A DNA stretch of 64,000 nucleotides. It comes from Singulisphaera sp. GP187. Its GTDB lineage: Bacteria; Planctomycetota; Planctomycetia; Isosphaerales; Isosphaeraceae. The stretch lies in contig NZ_FSRB01000002.1 of NCBI RefSeq assembly GCF_900129635.1, positions 586,727 through 650,726 on the forward strand. The letters are read 5' to 3'. Below the pieces are notes generated by a model. That model was given only the letters and a program-made list of their open reading frames with translations, was not told where the DNA came from and did not search any database. The first letter of the stretch is position 1. The number at the start of each line of letters is the position of its first letter. The translations under genes were made by a program, and so were the position numbers. Below, piece after piece: positions 34,259 through 43,236 of this stretch.

Positions 34259-34959
34259 TCGGGCAAGCCTGATTCTCCATTCCGATCGTCAAGGCTTTCG
34301 AACTCGAAGGGACACCCGGAGTACAGAATCTCAGGGGCGTCCGCGACGTCAAGCGGAAGTTCGGCCGTTCCGACGAGTGTGGCGAGGTCCCTTCCCAATT
34401 CCTGCAGCATCGCCGATGAGTAGCCCGGCCAATGTTTCCGAATCCGTCCCTCCGGGGCGATGAGCACGACGTATGCGGAATTTTCGATGTTGTAGTCGCG
34501 GATGATTCGGTGGTCGGGATCGAGCAGGAGCGGATAACGGACACGGTGTTTGTCCGCCCACCGTCGTGCCGTTTTCGCATCGGAGTTAATCACGCCGAGG
34601 AACGTGGCACCGGGATAGGCGGCATGCACTTGGTTGAAAAGAGGTTGGGCCGCATCGCTGCACGGACACCCCTCCTTGACGAAAATGAGAACGACCGGTC
34701 CCTTCCGATCGAGGTTGCCGAGGATGTAGCGGCGACCGTCGAAATCGGTCGATTCGAAGGCGGGAGCCTGGCGCTCGACCATCGTACGGCTGACCTCCGT
34801 CATTATCGGTGTGACGGCGTGCTTTGTCGGTCCTTCGATAATGACCATGCGAGGGGCCTCGGCCGCTTCTGAGTCAGCGCGGATCCGGGTCCAGGCATAG
34901 AAGAGGACAAGTGAGGTGAGCATCAACGCTAATAGACCAGCGGTGAGACATTTAAGCAT
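34222..34959 (-). CDS. Membrane-anchored redoxin (AhpC/TSA, thioredoxin-fold) protein
   Basis: 245 residues from the ATG at 34959 with AAGGA at good spacing. An N-terminal anchor (LTAGLLALMLTSLVLFYAW) is followed by a thioredoxin-fold redoxin domain. VVLIFVKEGCPCSDAAQPLF holds a CPC site in the peroxidatic region, and FLGVINSDAK and YPLLLDPDHRIIRDYNI are typical. It faces the periplasm or outer compartment and likely handles thiols or peroxides. Three exported Cys-rich proteins are encoded 2-4 kb away. The C-terminal ~40 residues are not conserved-looking. Confidence 0.82.
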   Translation of the reverse strand: MLKCLTAGLLALMLTSLVLFYAWTRIRADSEAAEAPRMVIIEGPTKHAVTPIMTEVSRTMVERQAPAFESTDFDGRRYILGNLDRKGPVVLIFVKEGCPCSDAAQPLFNQVHAAYPGATFLGVINSDAKTARRWADKHRVRYPLLLDPDHRIIRDYNIENSAYVVLIAPEGRIRKHWPGYSSAMLQELGRDLATLVGTAELPLDVADAPEILYSGCPFEFESLDDRNGESGLPDHRLKKAGPSTR

Positions 34960-35276
34960 GACATCCTTGCTTTGTTCATGCCTCGGCCAGAAAATCTGAA
35001 GCACCGGCCGAGGCCCTGTTTGTGAGCGAGAGGCCATTCGAGCGGCGATGGAGGACGACCCAATCCGCGCACAGAAGCCTCGGTGAAGGGAACAAAGCCC
35101 TGAATGGGGGGATGCCAGGGCCGGACGTATGGAGATCGTCCGCCCTGGCTGGCGGGGTTAAAAACCGACATTCGGCCGCCCGACCCGGCACTGGCCGCCT
35201 GATCCGATAGGGTCGGGTTCGTCCCGCTGCTGGGAACGTTTCGTGGCTTGCGACGAAGATTCGTCCGTCATCAGGA

Positions 35277-36329
35277 TCAAAAGGCGTCGGCCGAGACGAC
35301 CTCGCCGCCGCTGCGGGTGCTTAAGCCTCGCCACGTGGCGAGGTTGATTGAGTCCTTGGCAAATTGCACGTGGCCGTCGCAGTAAAGGGCGTTCACGCCA
35401 CCGGAATGGTTGCTGCGTGCTCCCTTCCAGGCGGGATTGTGGGGTGGGCTGGTCTGCCAGCAGTCGTAGAGCTTGGAATTCGGTGCGAGGTAGTGGTTGT
35501 AGAGGGTGGTGCGATAGTCGCCGTCGTACCAGCCGAATCCCTTGTCGAGCCTCCAGCCCGTTGGGTTGGCACAGGCTGAGTCGGAGAGGGGCGTCGAGCC
35601 AATGGCCGCGGCTCTGCGGACGTCGGGCGGCCTTGGTGTTGCCCCGCTCTGGGTCGAAGCGCCTCCGGCTGCCGAGCCGATGAGCTGTTCGGAGGCGGCG
35701 ACGGTGCCACTTGAACCGTCGGTGATCGTGGCGATCGATTGCGCCGGGCCGAGGACGAACGCGCCGTTGGCGGGTACCGTCACGCCGGCATCGCCCGGGT
35801 TGGCGCTCAACGGTGAGCCGTCCCCGGTGCAGAACTGGTAGTTGCTCGGCCCCGAAGTCATTCCTCCGGCCATGGTGGTCGGTGGCAGTGCGGCGTCGCT
35901 GGGGCAGAGAAAGAAGGTGACCTTCGTCGTCATCACCGTCGTGTTCTCGTTGAACGGAGTCCAGGCGCCAACCCCGTAGATCCCCGTCGGGCCGGCCGCA
36001 AGTGGAAAATTCATGTTCAAGGCATTGTAGATGTTCGTTTGCTCGAGGTAAGGCGACAACTGGGCCAGGACCGACCAGCGATAGTGCAGGGCTGGGGCGG
36101 GCAGCCCCGCCGTATTCTGGGGATAAAGGAACCCGACGGGGAAACTGTTGTTGGAAGAATGATAATTGTGTATGGCGATGCCCAGCTGCTTCAAGTTGTT
36201 GGTGCACTGGGCACGCCTCGCAGCCTCGCGAGCGGCTTGGACGGCGGGCAGGAGCAGTGCGATCAGCACGGCGATGATGGCGATCACCACCAACAGCTCG
36301 ATCAGAGTGAATCCATGACGACGACGCAT
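35277..36329 (-). CDS. DUF1559 prepilin-like surface protein
   Basis: 350 residues from the ATG at 36329. The N-terminus [19 protein letters not shown] is a type IV pilin-like signal cut after Gly, followed by the DUF1559/SBP_bac_10 features: [41 protein letters not shown] and the C-terminal [19 protein letters not shown]. This family is greatly expanded in planctomycetes, with tens of copies per genome. Members are exported through the type II/IV pilus machinery; their role is unsettled, perhaps surface fibres. It is strong evidence for the lineage of the window. Confidence 0.95.
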   Translation of the reverse strand: MRRRHGFTLIELLVVIAIIAVLIALLLPAVQAAREAARRAQCTNNLKQLGIAIHNYHSSNNSFPVGFLYPQNTAGLPAPALHYRWSVLAQLSPYLEQTNIYNALNMNFPLAAGPTGIYGVGAWTPFNENTTVMTTKVTFFLCPSDAALPPTTMAGGMTSGPSNYQFCTGDGSPLSANPGDAGVTVPANGAFVLGPAQSIATITDGSSGTVAASEQLIGSAAGGASTQSGATPRPPDVRRAAAIGSTPLSDSACANPTGWRLDKGFGWYDGDYRTTLYNHYLAPNSKLYDCWQTSPPHNPAWKGARSNHSGGVNALYCDGHVQFAKDSINLATWRGLSTRSGGEVVSADAF

Positions 36330-36514
36330 AATCGAATCAACTCCCGGTGGGGGCGCTCGGTACGTGGACCGGCGTGAAGCCAACGACCATGAAAGCCGCG
36401 GAACACGAGAATCAGGATATGGACACGCAAAGACGTTGCCTTGGCTCCGGGCGCACCGGACGTGCGCGCACGGAGCTCTCGGGATCCATCGCCAGCGATG
36501 ACCCGGTCTAAGGA

Positions 36515-37012
36515 TCAGGCGATCGCAAGCGGTCTCGGCGGCTTATCGAGGCGGGAGGCCCGCCGGGCCGGGAGGAGGCACCGCGAGGAGGGAGCCGTCA
36601 GCGAGTTGATCGCTGCGGGCAAGGGTTGCCCGAACTCCGTGAGCGTGGCGGACTTGCAGAAGCGTGTGGAGACGCCGGAAGGAACGTTGGGCAGGCCCGA
36701 ATCACCGCAGGGAGCGGCGTTGAGACAGGGACTCGCATTAGCCAGGGGCCCTGCGACCGTTGGCTCGGCAACGGGTGTGGTCGGGAGAGTGGCTTGGGGT
36801 TTTCGCGGTTTGCAGCAGCACGAGTGACCACGGCAGCGATCGCCGCATTTGCAACTGTGAGCGTCAGCTTCCGCCGCAACACGCTCCGTTGCCTTGAGCG
36901 AGGACGCCGTTGCCTCCTTGCCTCCCCACCCGAGACCGAATGCGAGCAAGGTCGCGGCCAGCAGCCACCGCGTCCTCTCGCCGGTCAGGGGGTCTCGGGG
37001 GCAGTGTCGCAT
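36515..37012 (-). CDS. Exported cysteine-rich protein
   Basis: 165 residues from the ATG at 37012. A basic leader and hydrophobic segment ([16 protein letters not shown], then ATASS) look like a signal peptide. The mature N-terminus has a tight cysteine cluster, [18 protein letters not shown] Pro/Ala/Thr-rich region with scattered Cys follows. The layout (signal, Cys cluster, Pro-rich tail) resembles the protein at 37962-38435, though the sequences are not clearly homologous. It could bind metal. No known family. Confidence 0.55.
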   Translation of the reverse strand: MRHCPRDPLTGERTRWLLAATLLAFGLGWGGKEATASSLKATERVAAEADAHSCKCGDRCRGHSCCCKPRKPQATLPTTPVAEPTVAGPLANASPCLNAAPCGDSGLPNVPSGVSTRFCKSATLTEFGQPLPAAINSLTAPSSRCLLPARRASRLDKPPRPLAIA

Positions 37013-37230
37013 GCAAACGGCCTTCCATGCGCAAAATGGGAGTGGCTGCGAAATCAAGGCCCTATCTTTGATTCCAAAACATGCGTTGTCAAGCTGTTGA
37101 ATTCAACCTTCGCCATAAGTCGGGTGAGCTGGGCCGACCCGACGAAACAGGCTCCTCAGCAAAATCTGTGGGTGTGGTTCGGCTCAGGGCATAGTGTCCG
37201 GGCCCGGATGTTTCTGTTGCCGAAGAGAAT

Positions 37231-37700
37231 GGGATGAACCACGGAGACACGGAGGCACAGAGGAGAGGGAAGAGTTATGAATGTTCAAGATTTGGCGGGT
37301 TGGGTGATCGGGTCGGCAATCGAGGTTCATCGAGTGCTCGGGCCGGGATTGCTGGAGTCGGCGTACGAGAATATTTGTGTTATAAATTGCGGCAAAACAA
37401 CATCTTGTTTCAGAGGTAGCAGAAGCTCCCTGTCCATGGCAAGGACGTTCATCTTGATTGTTGTTGCAACATGGATATCGTCATCCCGGAACGCCTCGTC
37501 ATCGAGCTGAAAACCGTCGAAAGACTGGTCACGATCGATCCACGAGGCTCAACTCTTGACGTACCTGAAATTCAGCGAGATCCGCTTCAGCCTCCTCCTG
37601 AACTTCAACGTCCCCGTCTCGAAGGAAGGAATCAAACGAAAGATCCTCTAACTCAACTCTTTCCCCTCTCTCTTCTTCCCTGTGTCTCCGTGTCTCATCC
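37231..37700. repeat. Inverted repeat enclosing the GxxExxY remnant
   Basis: The left arm around 37231-37273 (CACGGAGACACGGAGG...) and the right arm around 37660-37700 are imperfect reverse complements. Repeats of the ACACGGAG/CACAGAG type are often found beside GxxExxY genes in other genomes, suggesting that gene and repeats move as a unit. Confidence 0.65.
37277..37651 (+). pseudogene. Decayed GxxExxY-family gene
   Basis: Starts MNVQDLAGWVIGSAIEVHRV then GPGLLESAYE, the hallmark of GxxExxY proteins. The conserved body then appears in two other frames: [29 protein letters not shown] and finally [20 protein letters not shown] with KEGIKRKIL and a stop at 37651. Lesions seen are a two-base loss near 37368, an in-frame TAG at 37417-37419 where Gln is expected, and a four-base GATC duplication at 37533-37540. 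The intact protein would have about 125 residues. The family's function is unknown. Confidence 0.88.
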
Positions 37701-37961
37701 TCCCATGCCCTCCACCCACTGATTCCGCGGAAGAGCCAAAAGAGGAGGCCCAATCCTCTGTGCGAACTTTTCTAACGCGGCGAACGTAGCAAGCAACAGA
37801 TGCAGCCAGTGAAATGCCGATGAACAGGTAACGACGGGTGAAAGGCTCTTGCTGGATTATGCCTCAATTCACCTTGCCTTGAGTCGTCGGCCTGCATAAA
37901 CTGCAAGAGTACCGGATGACCTCTGTCGGTTCGTAGCCGACACCCAGTGGAAACGATTCGC

Positions 37962-38435
37962 ATGTCCACGACGCTCCGCCATCTTCGTCACTCGCTGATT
38001 GTCCTCGCGACAATCGTGGGAGCGTCGCTGGCTGCGAGCGAGACCTCGGCCTGCACGACGATGGCGCGAGGTGATCGGGCCTGTGTCACGGTTTGTGGGT
38101 GCTGCACAACCAAGACGAACGACGTCCCAGCGAATGGGGTGAACGTTGCGGTTGAGTTGGTAAGCCCAACGGTGGTGATTCCGCAGGTTCCGGCGGGGTG
38201 TGCGACCTCATCACCCGGCGGGGCTTGCTCCTGCCGGTCGCAGGAGCCGGTGGCTCCCACGCCTAAACCCTCGCGAACGACCGCGGAGGGGCGCACCGAG
38301 TTGAGCCCAGGCTCGGCTTGCGTGCCTTTTGGCGACGATTCGGCCACACGAATCCAGCTCGCCTTGCAGGTCCCGGCGGTTCAAAACCCGCCGAAGACCC
38401 CACTCTATCTCCGCAACGAACGCCTCCTGTTTTAA
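37962..38435 (+). CDS. Exported cysteine-containing protein
   Basis: 157 residues from the ATG at 37962. Signal peptide RHSLIVLATIVGASLAASET. The mature part opens with CTTMARGDRACVTVCGCCTT, then a Val/Pro-rich stretch, a second Cys group (GCATSSPGGACSCRS) and a Pro/Thr-rich tail. No enzyme motif. It is one of three exported Cys-rich proteins within 3 kb; their clustering suggests a shared role such as metal binding or oxidative protection outside the cytosol, but this is inference. Confidence 0.6.
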   Translation: MSTTLRHLRHSLIVLATIVGASLAASETSACTTMARGDRACVTVCGCCTTKTNDVPANGVNVAVELVSPTVVIPQVPAGCATSSPGGACSCRSQEPVAPTPKPSRTTAEGRTELSPGSACVPFGDDSATRIQLALQVPAVQNPPKTPLYLRNERLLF

Positions 38436-38694
38436 CGCCTCCCCTGTGACGTAGCCCTTTTGGCTTCGCTGGCGAGAGAGCGTTTGCGCCGCCCCCTGTC
38501 CGTCCTGGACAAGCCGGGTCCGCGATGCTCTGCCGTCACCGAACCTTGAGCTTCGACACCGGGGATGAGGACGACGGCCTGCCCATTGGGTTGGTTGCGG
38601 TGGGACGTCCTCCCCCTCCCTGGAAACGGGGTGCGGGAGCGGTCCGCGCTGTGCGGACCGCGATTCAAAGGCGAAGAAACCGAGGAGACGAGAT

Positions 38695-39159
38695 ATGAAT
38701 CGGCGTGGAATGATCGGGATGGCGACGGCTCTGGTCCTGGCACTGTTCACCGGAGCATCGGCCAGTTTCGCGGAGACCAAGGCCAAGTCGGCCTGTGTTT
38801 GCTGTGGAAATGCTTGCGCCTGTGAGCTCTGCACTTGTGATATCGATGCCAAAGCGGGCCAGGCGTGTGACTGCTGCGAAGGTGCCGCTTGCTGCTCGGC
38901 CGAGTCCGCGACAGCGGCCAAGGCGAACGAGTCGGCCAAGGTCAAGTCGGCCTGTGCTGATTGCTGTGGCGCTGCTTGCGTCTGCGATGCCTGCACCTGT
39001 GATGCCAAGGCCAAGGCGGGCCAGGCGTGCGACTGCTGCGAGGGTGCCGCTTGCTGCGTGGCAACGCATGAGGCGACGGCCAAGGTGAAGGTCGAGAAGG
39101 CCGGCAAGGCCTGCTGCTCGATCAAGGGCAAGAACGTGCCGACTGCGACCACCCGCTAA
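38695..39159 (+). CDS. Exported metallothionein-like cysteine-repeat protein
   Basis: 154 residues with GAGGAGACGAG before the ATG. Signal peptide (MIGMATALVLALFTGASASF-AE). The mature part has two homologous repeats. Each combines a group like CVCCGNACACELCTC with ACDCCEGAACC, 12 Cys per repeat; a final CC brings the total to 26 Cys in about 130 residues. Spacers are rich in Lys, Ala and Thr. Cys-X-Cys, Cys-Cys and Cys-X-X-Cys groups without aromatic residues are the marks of metallothioneins, but those are normally cytosolic. Likely to bind Cu, Zn or Cd in an exported location. Confidence 0.8.
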   Translation: MNRRGMIGMATALVLALFTGASASFAETKAKSACVCCGNACACELCTCDIDAKAGQACDCCEGAACCSAESATAAKANESAKVKSACADCCGAACVCDACTCDAKAKAGQACDCCEGAACCVATHEATAKVKVEKAGKACCSIKGKNVPTATTR

Positions 39160-39484
39160 CCTCCGGCGCGGCCGCCCCCCGGTACCAGCGGAAGGCGGCC
39201 GCGGTCTTGCCCGAAGGAAAGACTGCACTCGAGAGCGGCCTCGCACCTTGGCGAGGCCGCTCCCTGATCACATTCTACCGCGTTGAGGCGTGTTACCGTC
39301 ATGAACCGTCGAGAAAAAAAGTCTCATGTGAACGTCGGTCGAAAAACGTAGCGCACGCCGGTCTCCGGTGTTCGGTCGAAAAACGTAGCGCTCATGGATT
39401 CACTCGTGGCGTCTGGTACACCAAAGCGAACCTGGTTTCGCCTCGATACCCCACGCGTCGCGAGGTCTATGGGTGTTCACGCAC

Positions 39485-40975
39485 ATGCACAACTGGGCCG
39501 AGATCCGCCGCCGCGTCCTCGTGGACGGGCAGAGCAAACGTTCCATCTGCCGCGAGTTCGACATCCACTGGGATACGCTCCAAAAGATCCTCCTCCATAA
39601 CGAGCCTCCGGGCTATCGCCAGGCCCGGCCCCGCGCCCGGCCCAAGCTCGAGCCGTTCTTGCCGATCATCCACCAAATCCTCCAGGACGACCGTAAGGCC
39701 CCGAGGAAGCAGCGGCACACCGCTCGTCGCATCTTCCAACGCCTTCGCGATGAACATGGCTACCGGGGCGGCTTGACCATGGTTCAAGGCGTCGTCCAAA
39801 CCTGGCGGGAGGGGCAAGCTGAAGCCTTCCTCCCGCTCGTGCACCGGCCCGGCGACGCTCAAGCGGACTTCGGACGCGCCGTCATCAACATCGCCGGCCA
39901 ATCCTGGACCGCCGCGCTGTTCGTCATGACGCTCACTCATTCCGATGCGATCTTCTGCGCCGTCTTCCCGCGAGAATGTACGCTCACCTTCCAGGAGGGA
40001 CATCGCCTTGCCTTCGCCTGCTTTGGCGGCGTACCCCGACGGATCACCTACGACAATACCCGGATTGCCGTGGCTCGGATCATCGGCCAGCGAGGGGAGG
40101 GCGGGACAGCCGAGTTTCTCAGAATGAAGAGTCATTACTTGTTTGAATCACACTTCTGTCGCGTCCGCTCCCCCAACGAGAAAGGACATGTTGAGTCGCT
40201 TCTCGGTTACGCACGTCGTAACTTCCTCGTGCCGGTCCCCGATGCCGTTTCCTTCGACGCCCTCAATGCACGCCTGGAGCAGGGCTGCCGGAGCGACCTG
40301 GGCCGCACGACGCGGGGCCAGACCCTAACCAACGCCCAGCTCCTGGAGCGGGAGCGGGCCGAGCTGCTGGCCCTACCCGAGGAGCCGTTGAGCATCCGCC
40401 AGGTGGAGACGGTGCGGGCCAATTCGTTGTCGCTGGTGCGATTCGATCGGAACGACTACTCGGTCCCGACTCGATACGCACATCGACGCCTGACCGTCGT
40501 GGCGGACGTGGAACGGGTACGGGTGGAGACGACCGAAACGATCGTCGCCGACCATCCTCGATCCTGGGATCGCTGTCGGACGATCTTCGATCCGGTGCAT
40601 TACCTCGGCCTGCTGGAGCGGAAGCCCGGGGCGTTGGACTTCGCCCTGCCCCTGGCGGGCTGGGAGTTGCCGAGGTGCTTCGCCACACTCCGTGGACGCC
40701 TGGCCGAGGACCAGGGGTCGCGAGGCCAGGTCGAGTATATCCGCGTCCTGCGACTCCTGGAACGAGCCACGCTCGAGGAGTTGACCGCGGCGGTTGAGCA
40801 GGCCTTGAGCCTGGAGGTGTCGGCGGTCGACGGGGTGCGGTTGATCCTCGAGCACCGGCGGGATCGGCCGACGGCGAGGTTGGATCTGGAGAGCCGCCCC
40901 CACTTGCAACGCGTGAGCGTCCCGGCGCCGGACCTGAGCGGCTACCGTTCGTTGTGCGGGGAGGTGCCGTCATGA
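39485..40975 (+). CDS. istA: IS21 transposase IstA
   Basis: 496 residues from the ATG at 39485; a GTG at 39473 is also in frame. An N-terminal helix-turn-helix (RRRVLVDGQSKRSICREFDI) precedes an integrase core with the DDE residues in DAQADFGRA (Asp), RITYDNTRIAV (Asp) and NEKGHVESLL (Glu). The C-terminal beta domain (SLVRFDRNDYSVPTRYAHR) binds DNA. The stop overlaps the istB start (ATGA at 40972-40975). Intact. Confidence 0.96.
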   Translation: MHNWAEIRRRVLVDGQSKRSICREFDIHWDTLQKILLHNEPPGYRQARPRARPKLEPFLPIIHQILQDDRKAPRKQRHTARRIFQRLRDEHGYRGGLTMVQGVVQTWREGQAEAFLPLVHRPGDAQADFGRAVINIAGQSWTAALFVMTLTHSDAIFCAVFPRECTLTFQEGHRLAFACFGGVPRRITYDNTRIAVARIIGQRGEGGTAEFLRMKSHYLFESHFCRVRSPNEKGHVESLLGYARRNFLVPVPDAVSFDALNARLEQGCRSDLGRTTRGQTLTNAQLLERERAELLALPEEPLSIRQVETVRANSLSLVRFDRNDYSVPTRYAHRRLTVVADVERVRVETTETIVADHPRSWDRCRTIFDPVHYLGLLERKPGALDFALPLAGWELPRCFATLRGRLAEDQGSRGQVEYIRVLRLLERATLEELTAAVEQALSLEVSAVDGVRLILEHRRDRPTARLDLESRPHLQRVSVPAPDLSGYRSLCGEVPS

Positions 40976-41847
40976 GCAAGCCAAACTCGGTTCCGGGGGA
41001 CTTGGTACGTTTGAAGCCGATGCTGAGGTCATTGAAACTGCCGACGATCTGGGCGGAGTGCGAGAAGGTCGCCCGGCAGTGCGCGAGTGAACGAGTGGAC
41101 CATCTGGGTTACCTGTCGCGGGTGTGCGAACTGGAGATGATCGAGCGGGAGCGGAAGGCGGCGGCGCGGCGACTGAAGGGCGCACGGTTCCCCGCGGTGA
41201 AGACGCTGGGTGAATTCGCGTTCGCGGCGCAGGCGGTGATCCCCGAGATTCTGTTGCACGATCTTTCGAGATGCCATTACATTGACAAGCGAGAGAATGT
41301 ATTGTTTGTCGGCGCGTCGGGTACGGGGAAGACGCACCTCGCGACCTCGCTGGCGGTGGAGGCATGCCAGCGAGGTAAGCGGGTGCGTTTTGTGCGGGTG
41401 ACCGAACTGATCACGAGCCTGCTGGAGGCCCGGGATCAACACCAACTGGCGAGGCTGAAAGGCCAGTTGAGCAAGCTGGACCTGCTCGTGCTCGACGAGT
41501 TGGGTTACGTGCCCGCGAGCAAGGTGGGAGCGGAGTTGCTCTTTGATGTAATCAGCACATCATATGAGAGAACCAGTCTGATCGTGACGACGAACCTGCC
41601 GTTCGAGCGTTGGACGGAGGTTCTCTTGGACGCGAGCTTGACGGCGGCTGCGTTGGATCGCCTGACGCACCGCTGCCACATCGTGGAGACGGGTAGTGAG
41701 AGTTATCGCCTCAAGGAAGCGAAGCGTCGTCACGCGGCTCCGGATGGTTTGAATCGCGCCAGGAGGGCATCGAGCACGGACCTTGTGAACGAAAGTCGAG
41801 TGGCTGAGCGATCGTCCCCTGTGGACGACCCGAGCTCAAACAGGTAA
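40972..41847 (+). CDS. istB: IS21 ATPase helper IstB
   Basis: 291 residues. DnaA/DnaC-like AAA+ ATPase with Walker A GASGTGKTHLATSLA, Walker B DLLVLDELGYVP, sensor 1 LIVTTNLPFERW and the arginine region DRLTHRCHIVE. It assembles on DNA and directs IstA to the target. Coupled to istA by a four-base overlap. The C-terminal tail is somewhat longer than usual and polar. Confidence 0.96.
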   Translation: MSKPNSVPGDLVRLKPMLRSLKLPTIWAECEKVARQCASERVDHLGYLSRVCELEMIERERKAAARRLKGARFPAVKTLGEFAFAAQAVIPEILLHDLSRCHYIDKRENVLFVGASGTGKTHLATSLAVEACQRGKRVRFVRVTELITSLLEARDQHQLARLKGQLSKLDLLVLDELGYVPASKVGAELLFDVISTSYERTSLIVTTNLPFERWTEVLLDASLTAAALDRLTHRCHIVETGSESYRLKEAKRRHAAPDGLNRARRASSTDLVNESRVAERSSPVDDPSSNR

Positions 41848-41966
41848 CGTCTGTTTACCGGGCGCTACGTTTTTCAACCGGCGTGCGCTACGTTTTTCGA
41901 CCGACGTTCACAGTCTCACGACCCTTGGAGCGACGGCCACCGGACTCGCTGCTTCTGAGCCTGTTC

Positions 41967-42224
41967 CTAACCTGATGACTTCATGTAACGATCGCCAGAT
42001 TGCTTGGTCCTGGCTTGGCGCTTCGGGCCGGAGAGATATCTTCGCACGACGTGTCCCTTCCACATCCAGAATCCGGACAGGATCACAATCGGGACGAAAA
42101 CATATCGTGTCGCCAATGCCGCACTGGGGATCTCCGCCACCGGACCGTAGATCAACCCGAGGATGGGGATACTCAGAATCAGGTGGAGCCAGCGAAAGAT
42201 CTGCCGTTCGGTTTTTGCGGTCAT
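41967..42224 (-). CDS. Small two-span membrane protein
   Basis: 85 residues from the ATG at 42224 (MTAKTERQIFRWLHLILSI). Two hydrophobic segments: LHLILSIPILGLIYGPV and YVFVPIVILSGFWMWKG; a basic tail follows (RRYLSGPKRQAR). It resembles small 'cytochrome b561-like' or DUF membrane fragments but no ligands are visible. It lies beside the IS21 insertion on the same strand as the next membrane protein gene. Confidence 0.55.
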   Translation of the reverse strand: MTAKTERQIFRWLHLILSIPILGLIYGPVAEIPSAALATRYVFVPIVILSGFWMWKGHVVRRYLSGPKRQARTKQSGDRYMKSSG

Positions 42225-42378
42225 CCGAGGGATCTCCCGCTCCGCATCTCCCGTGGCCTGACCCCTCGCCACATGCCAACTTTGCCTCGTCTCATCTCTG
42301 AAGCCCTCTTCGCGCGAATGAGTCTCGACAGGTCCATATTGTAACCCTCGATCGGATTGGAAGGGGCCGTTGCGACGG

Positions 42379-43089
42379 TCAGGCACGTCCGCTTTCGCCT
42401 GGCCGTGACCGCGGGAGCTTAAAGCCCGCGGCGATGAGCCAGAAGAAGCCAGGGAAACGAGTCAGCGGGATGAGAAACAACGCCTGGGGGATGATGAGGC
42501 TCAAGCTGCTCAATTCACCGATGACGCCCACGATTAGGCCGAGCATGACCAGCCATCGCGGCAGGAGACGCAGGAACGCCGCGGGGATGCTGATACCCGC
42601 GATCAGCAGGCCGAGCGGCACGCTGTAACCCACCCCTCCTGTCGCCACCAGCAGGAAGTAGAGCGCGCGAGCCAGAGAGGCGCTATCCGCAATGCCCGGC
42701 TGTCCGATGGTCCATTGAACCAGGGCCGAAAGCGCGACGAAGAACGACGCAGACAGCCCGCCGAAGAGAGCGATCGTGGCCCCCGCGGCCTCGTCACCGT
42801 GATATCGGAGGCGGCTCACCATCGTGGCCGTGAAAATACCGAGGGGAATGGACGAGCCGAACTGGAGGAACGCACAGAGACGTACTTTGGCGGATTCGCT
42901 TTGAAAATAGGTCACAATCTCGCCAGCCGGCTGGAGCGGCGACGGGAAATGAGGCTCGCTGACGAGCCCGGTGACCGGAATGAGGCTGGCCAAGAATAGG
43001 GCTGTGAAGACGAGAGCCACCGCACCCGGGTTGGGACCCCGATGTCGTTCATTGGCTTCGGTCCGGTGGAGAGGGGATTCTCTTGTCAT
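42379..43089 (-). CDS. Multi-span membrane protein (DUF4386-like)
   Basis: 236 residues from the ATG at 43089; seven hydrophobic segments, beginning AVALVFTALFLASLIPVTG and ending ALFLIPLTRFPGFFWLIAAG. The layout, with an early extracytoplasmic loop and KVRLCAFLQFGSSIPLGIF, is like DUF4386-type proteins, which have no defined function. It is divergent from a MarR regulator, with a palindromic operator in the gap, so it is probably that regulator's target. Confidence 0.72.
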   Translation of the reverse strand: MTRESPLHRTEANERHRGPNPGAVALVFTALFLASLIPVTGLVSEPHFPSPLQPAGEIVTYFQSESAKVRLCAFLQFGSSIPLGIFTATMVSRLRYHGDEAAGATIALFGGLSASFFVALSALVQWTIGQPGIADSASLARALYFLLVATGGVGYSVPLGLLIAGISIPAAFLRLLPRWLVMLGLIVGVIGELSSLSLIIPQALFLIPLTRFPGFFWLIAAGFKLPRSRPGESGRA

Positions 43090-43200
43090 GGCGTTGTCCG
43101 ATACTCTTGAGGCCGAGAAACCGCCCGTCACAACCGGGTCGGGAACGGTTCCGATCGCGACCGCTGTCGCGCCGGAACCGGGGTAATGTTATTGTAGTGA

Positions 43201-43221
43201 ATCGTTACAGTCAATAACGAT
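43201..43221. promoter_or_regulatory. Candidate MarR operator
   Basis: ATCGTTA and TAACGAT, perfect 7-base arms around a 7-base spacer, in the 147-base gap between the divergent membrane protein and MarR genes. The AT-rich palindrome and its place 16 bases before the marR start fit autoregulation and control of the neighbour. A second, overlapping TTATTG..CAATAA pair lies just to the left. Confidence 0.72.
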
Positions 43222-43236
43222 CATTCGGAGGAAACC

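Larger units (their letters stand above)
39327..41912 (+). mobile_element. Complete IS21-family element
   Basis: 2586 bp with istA-istB. Terminal inverted repeats of 36 bases are perfect (39327-39362 and 41877-41912), begin TGTGAACGTCGG and end in CA. A second internal copy of the GTCGAAAAACGTAGCGC motif lies inside each end, as is normal for IS21 multiple transposase-binding sites. The target duplication is GTCTCA (39321-39326 and 41913-41918). Confidence 0.96.

Noticed and set aside
35158-36207. Alternative minus-strand frame over the DUF1559 gene
   Set aside because: Out-of-frame shadow; the pilin-like signal and DUF1559 motifs are in the other frame.
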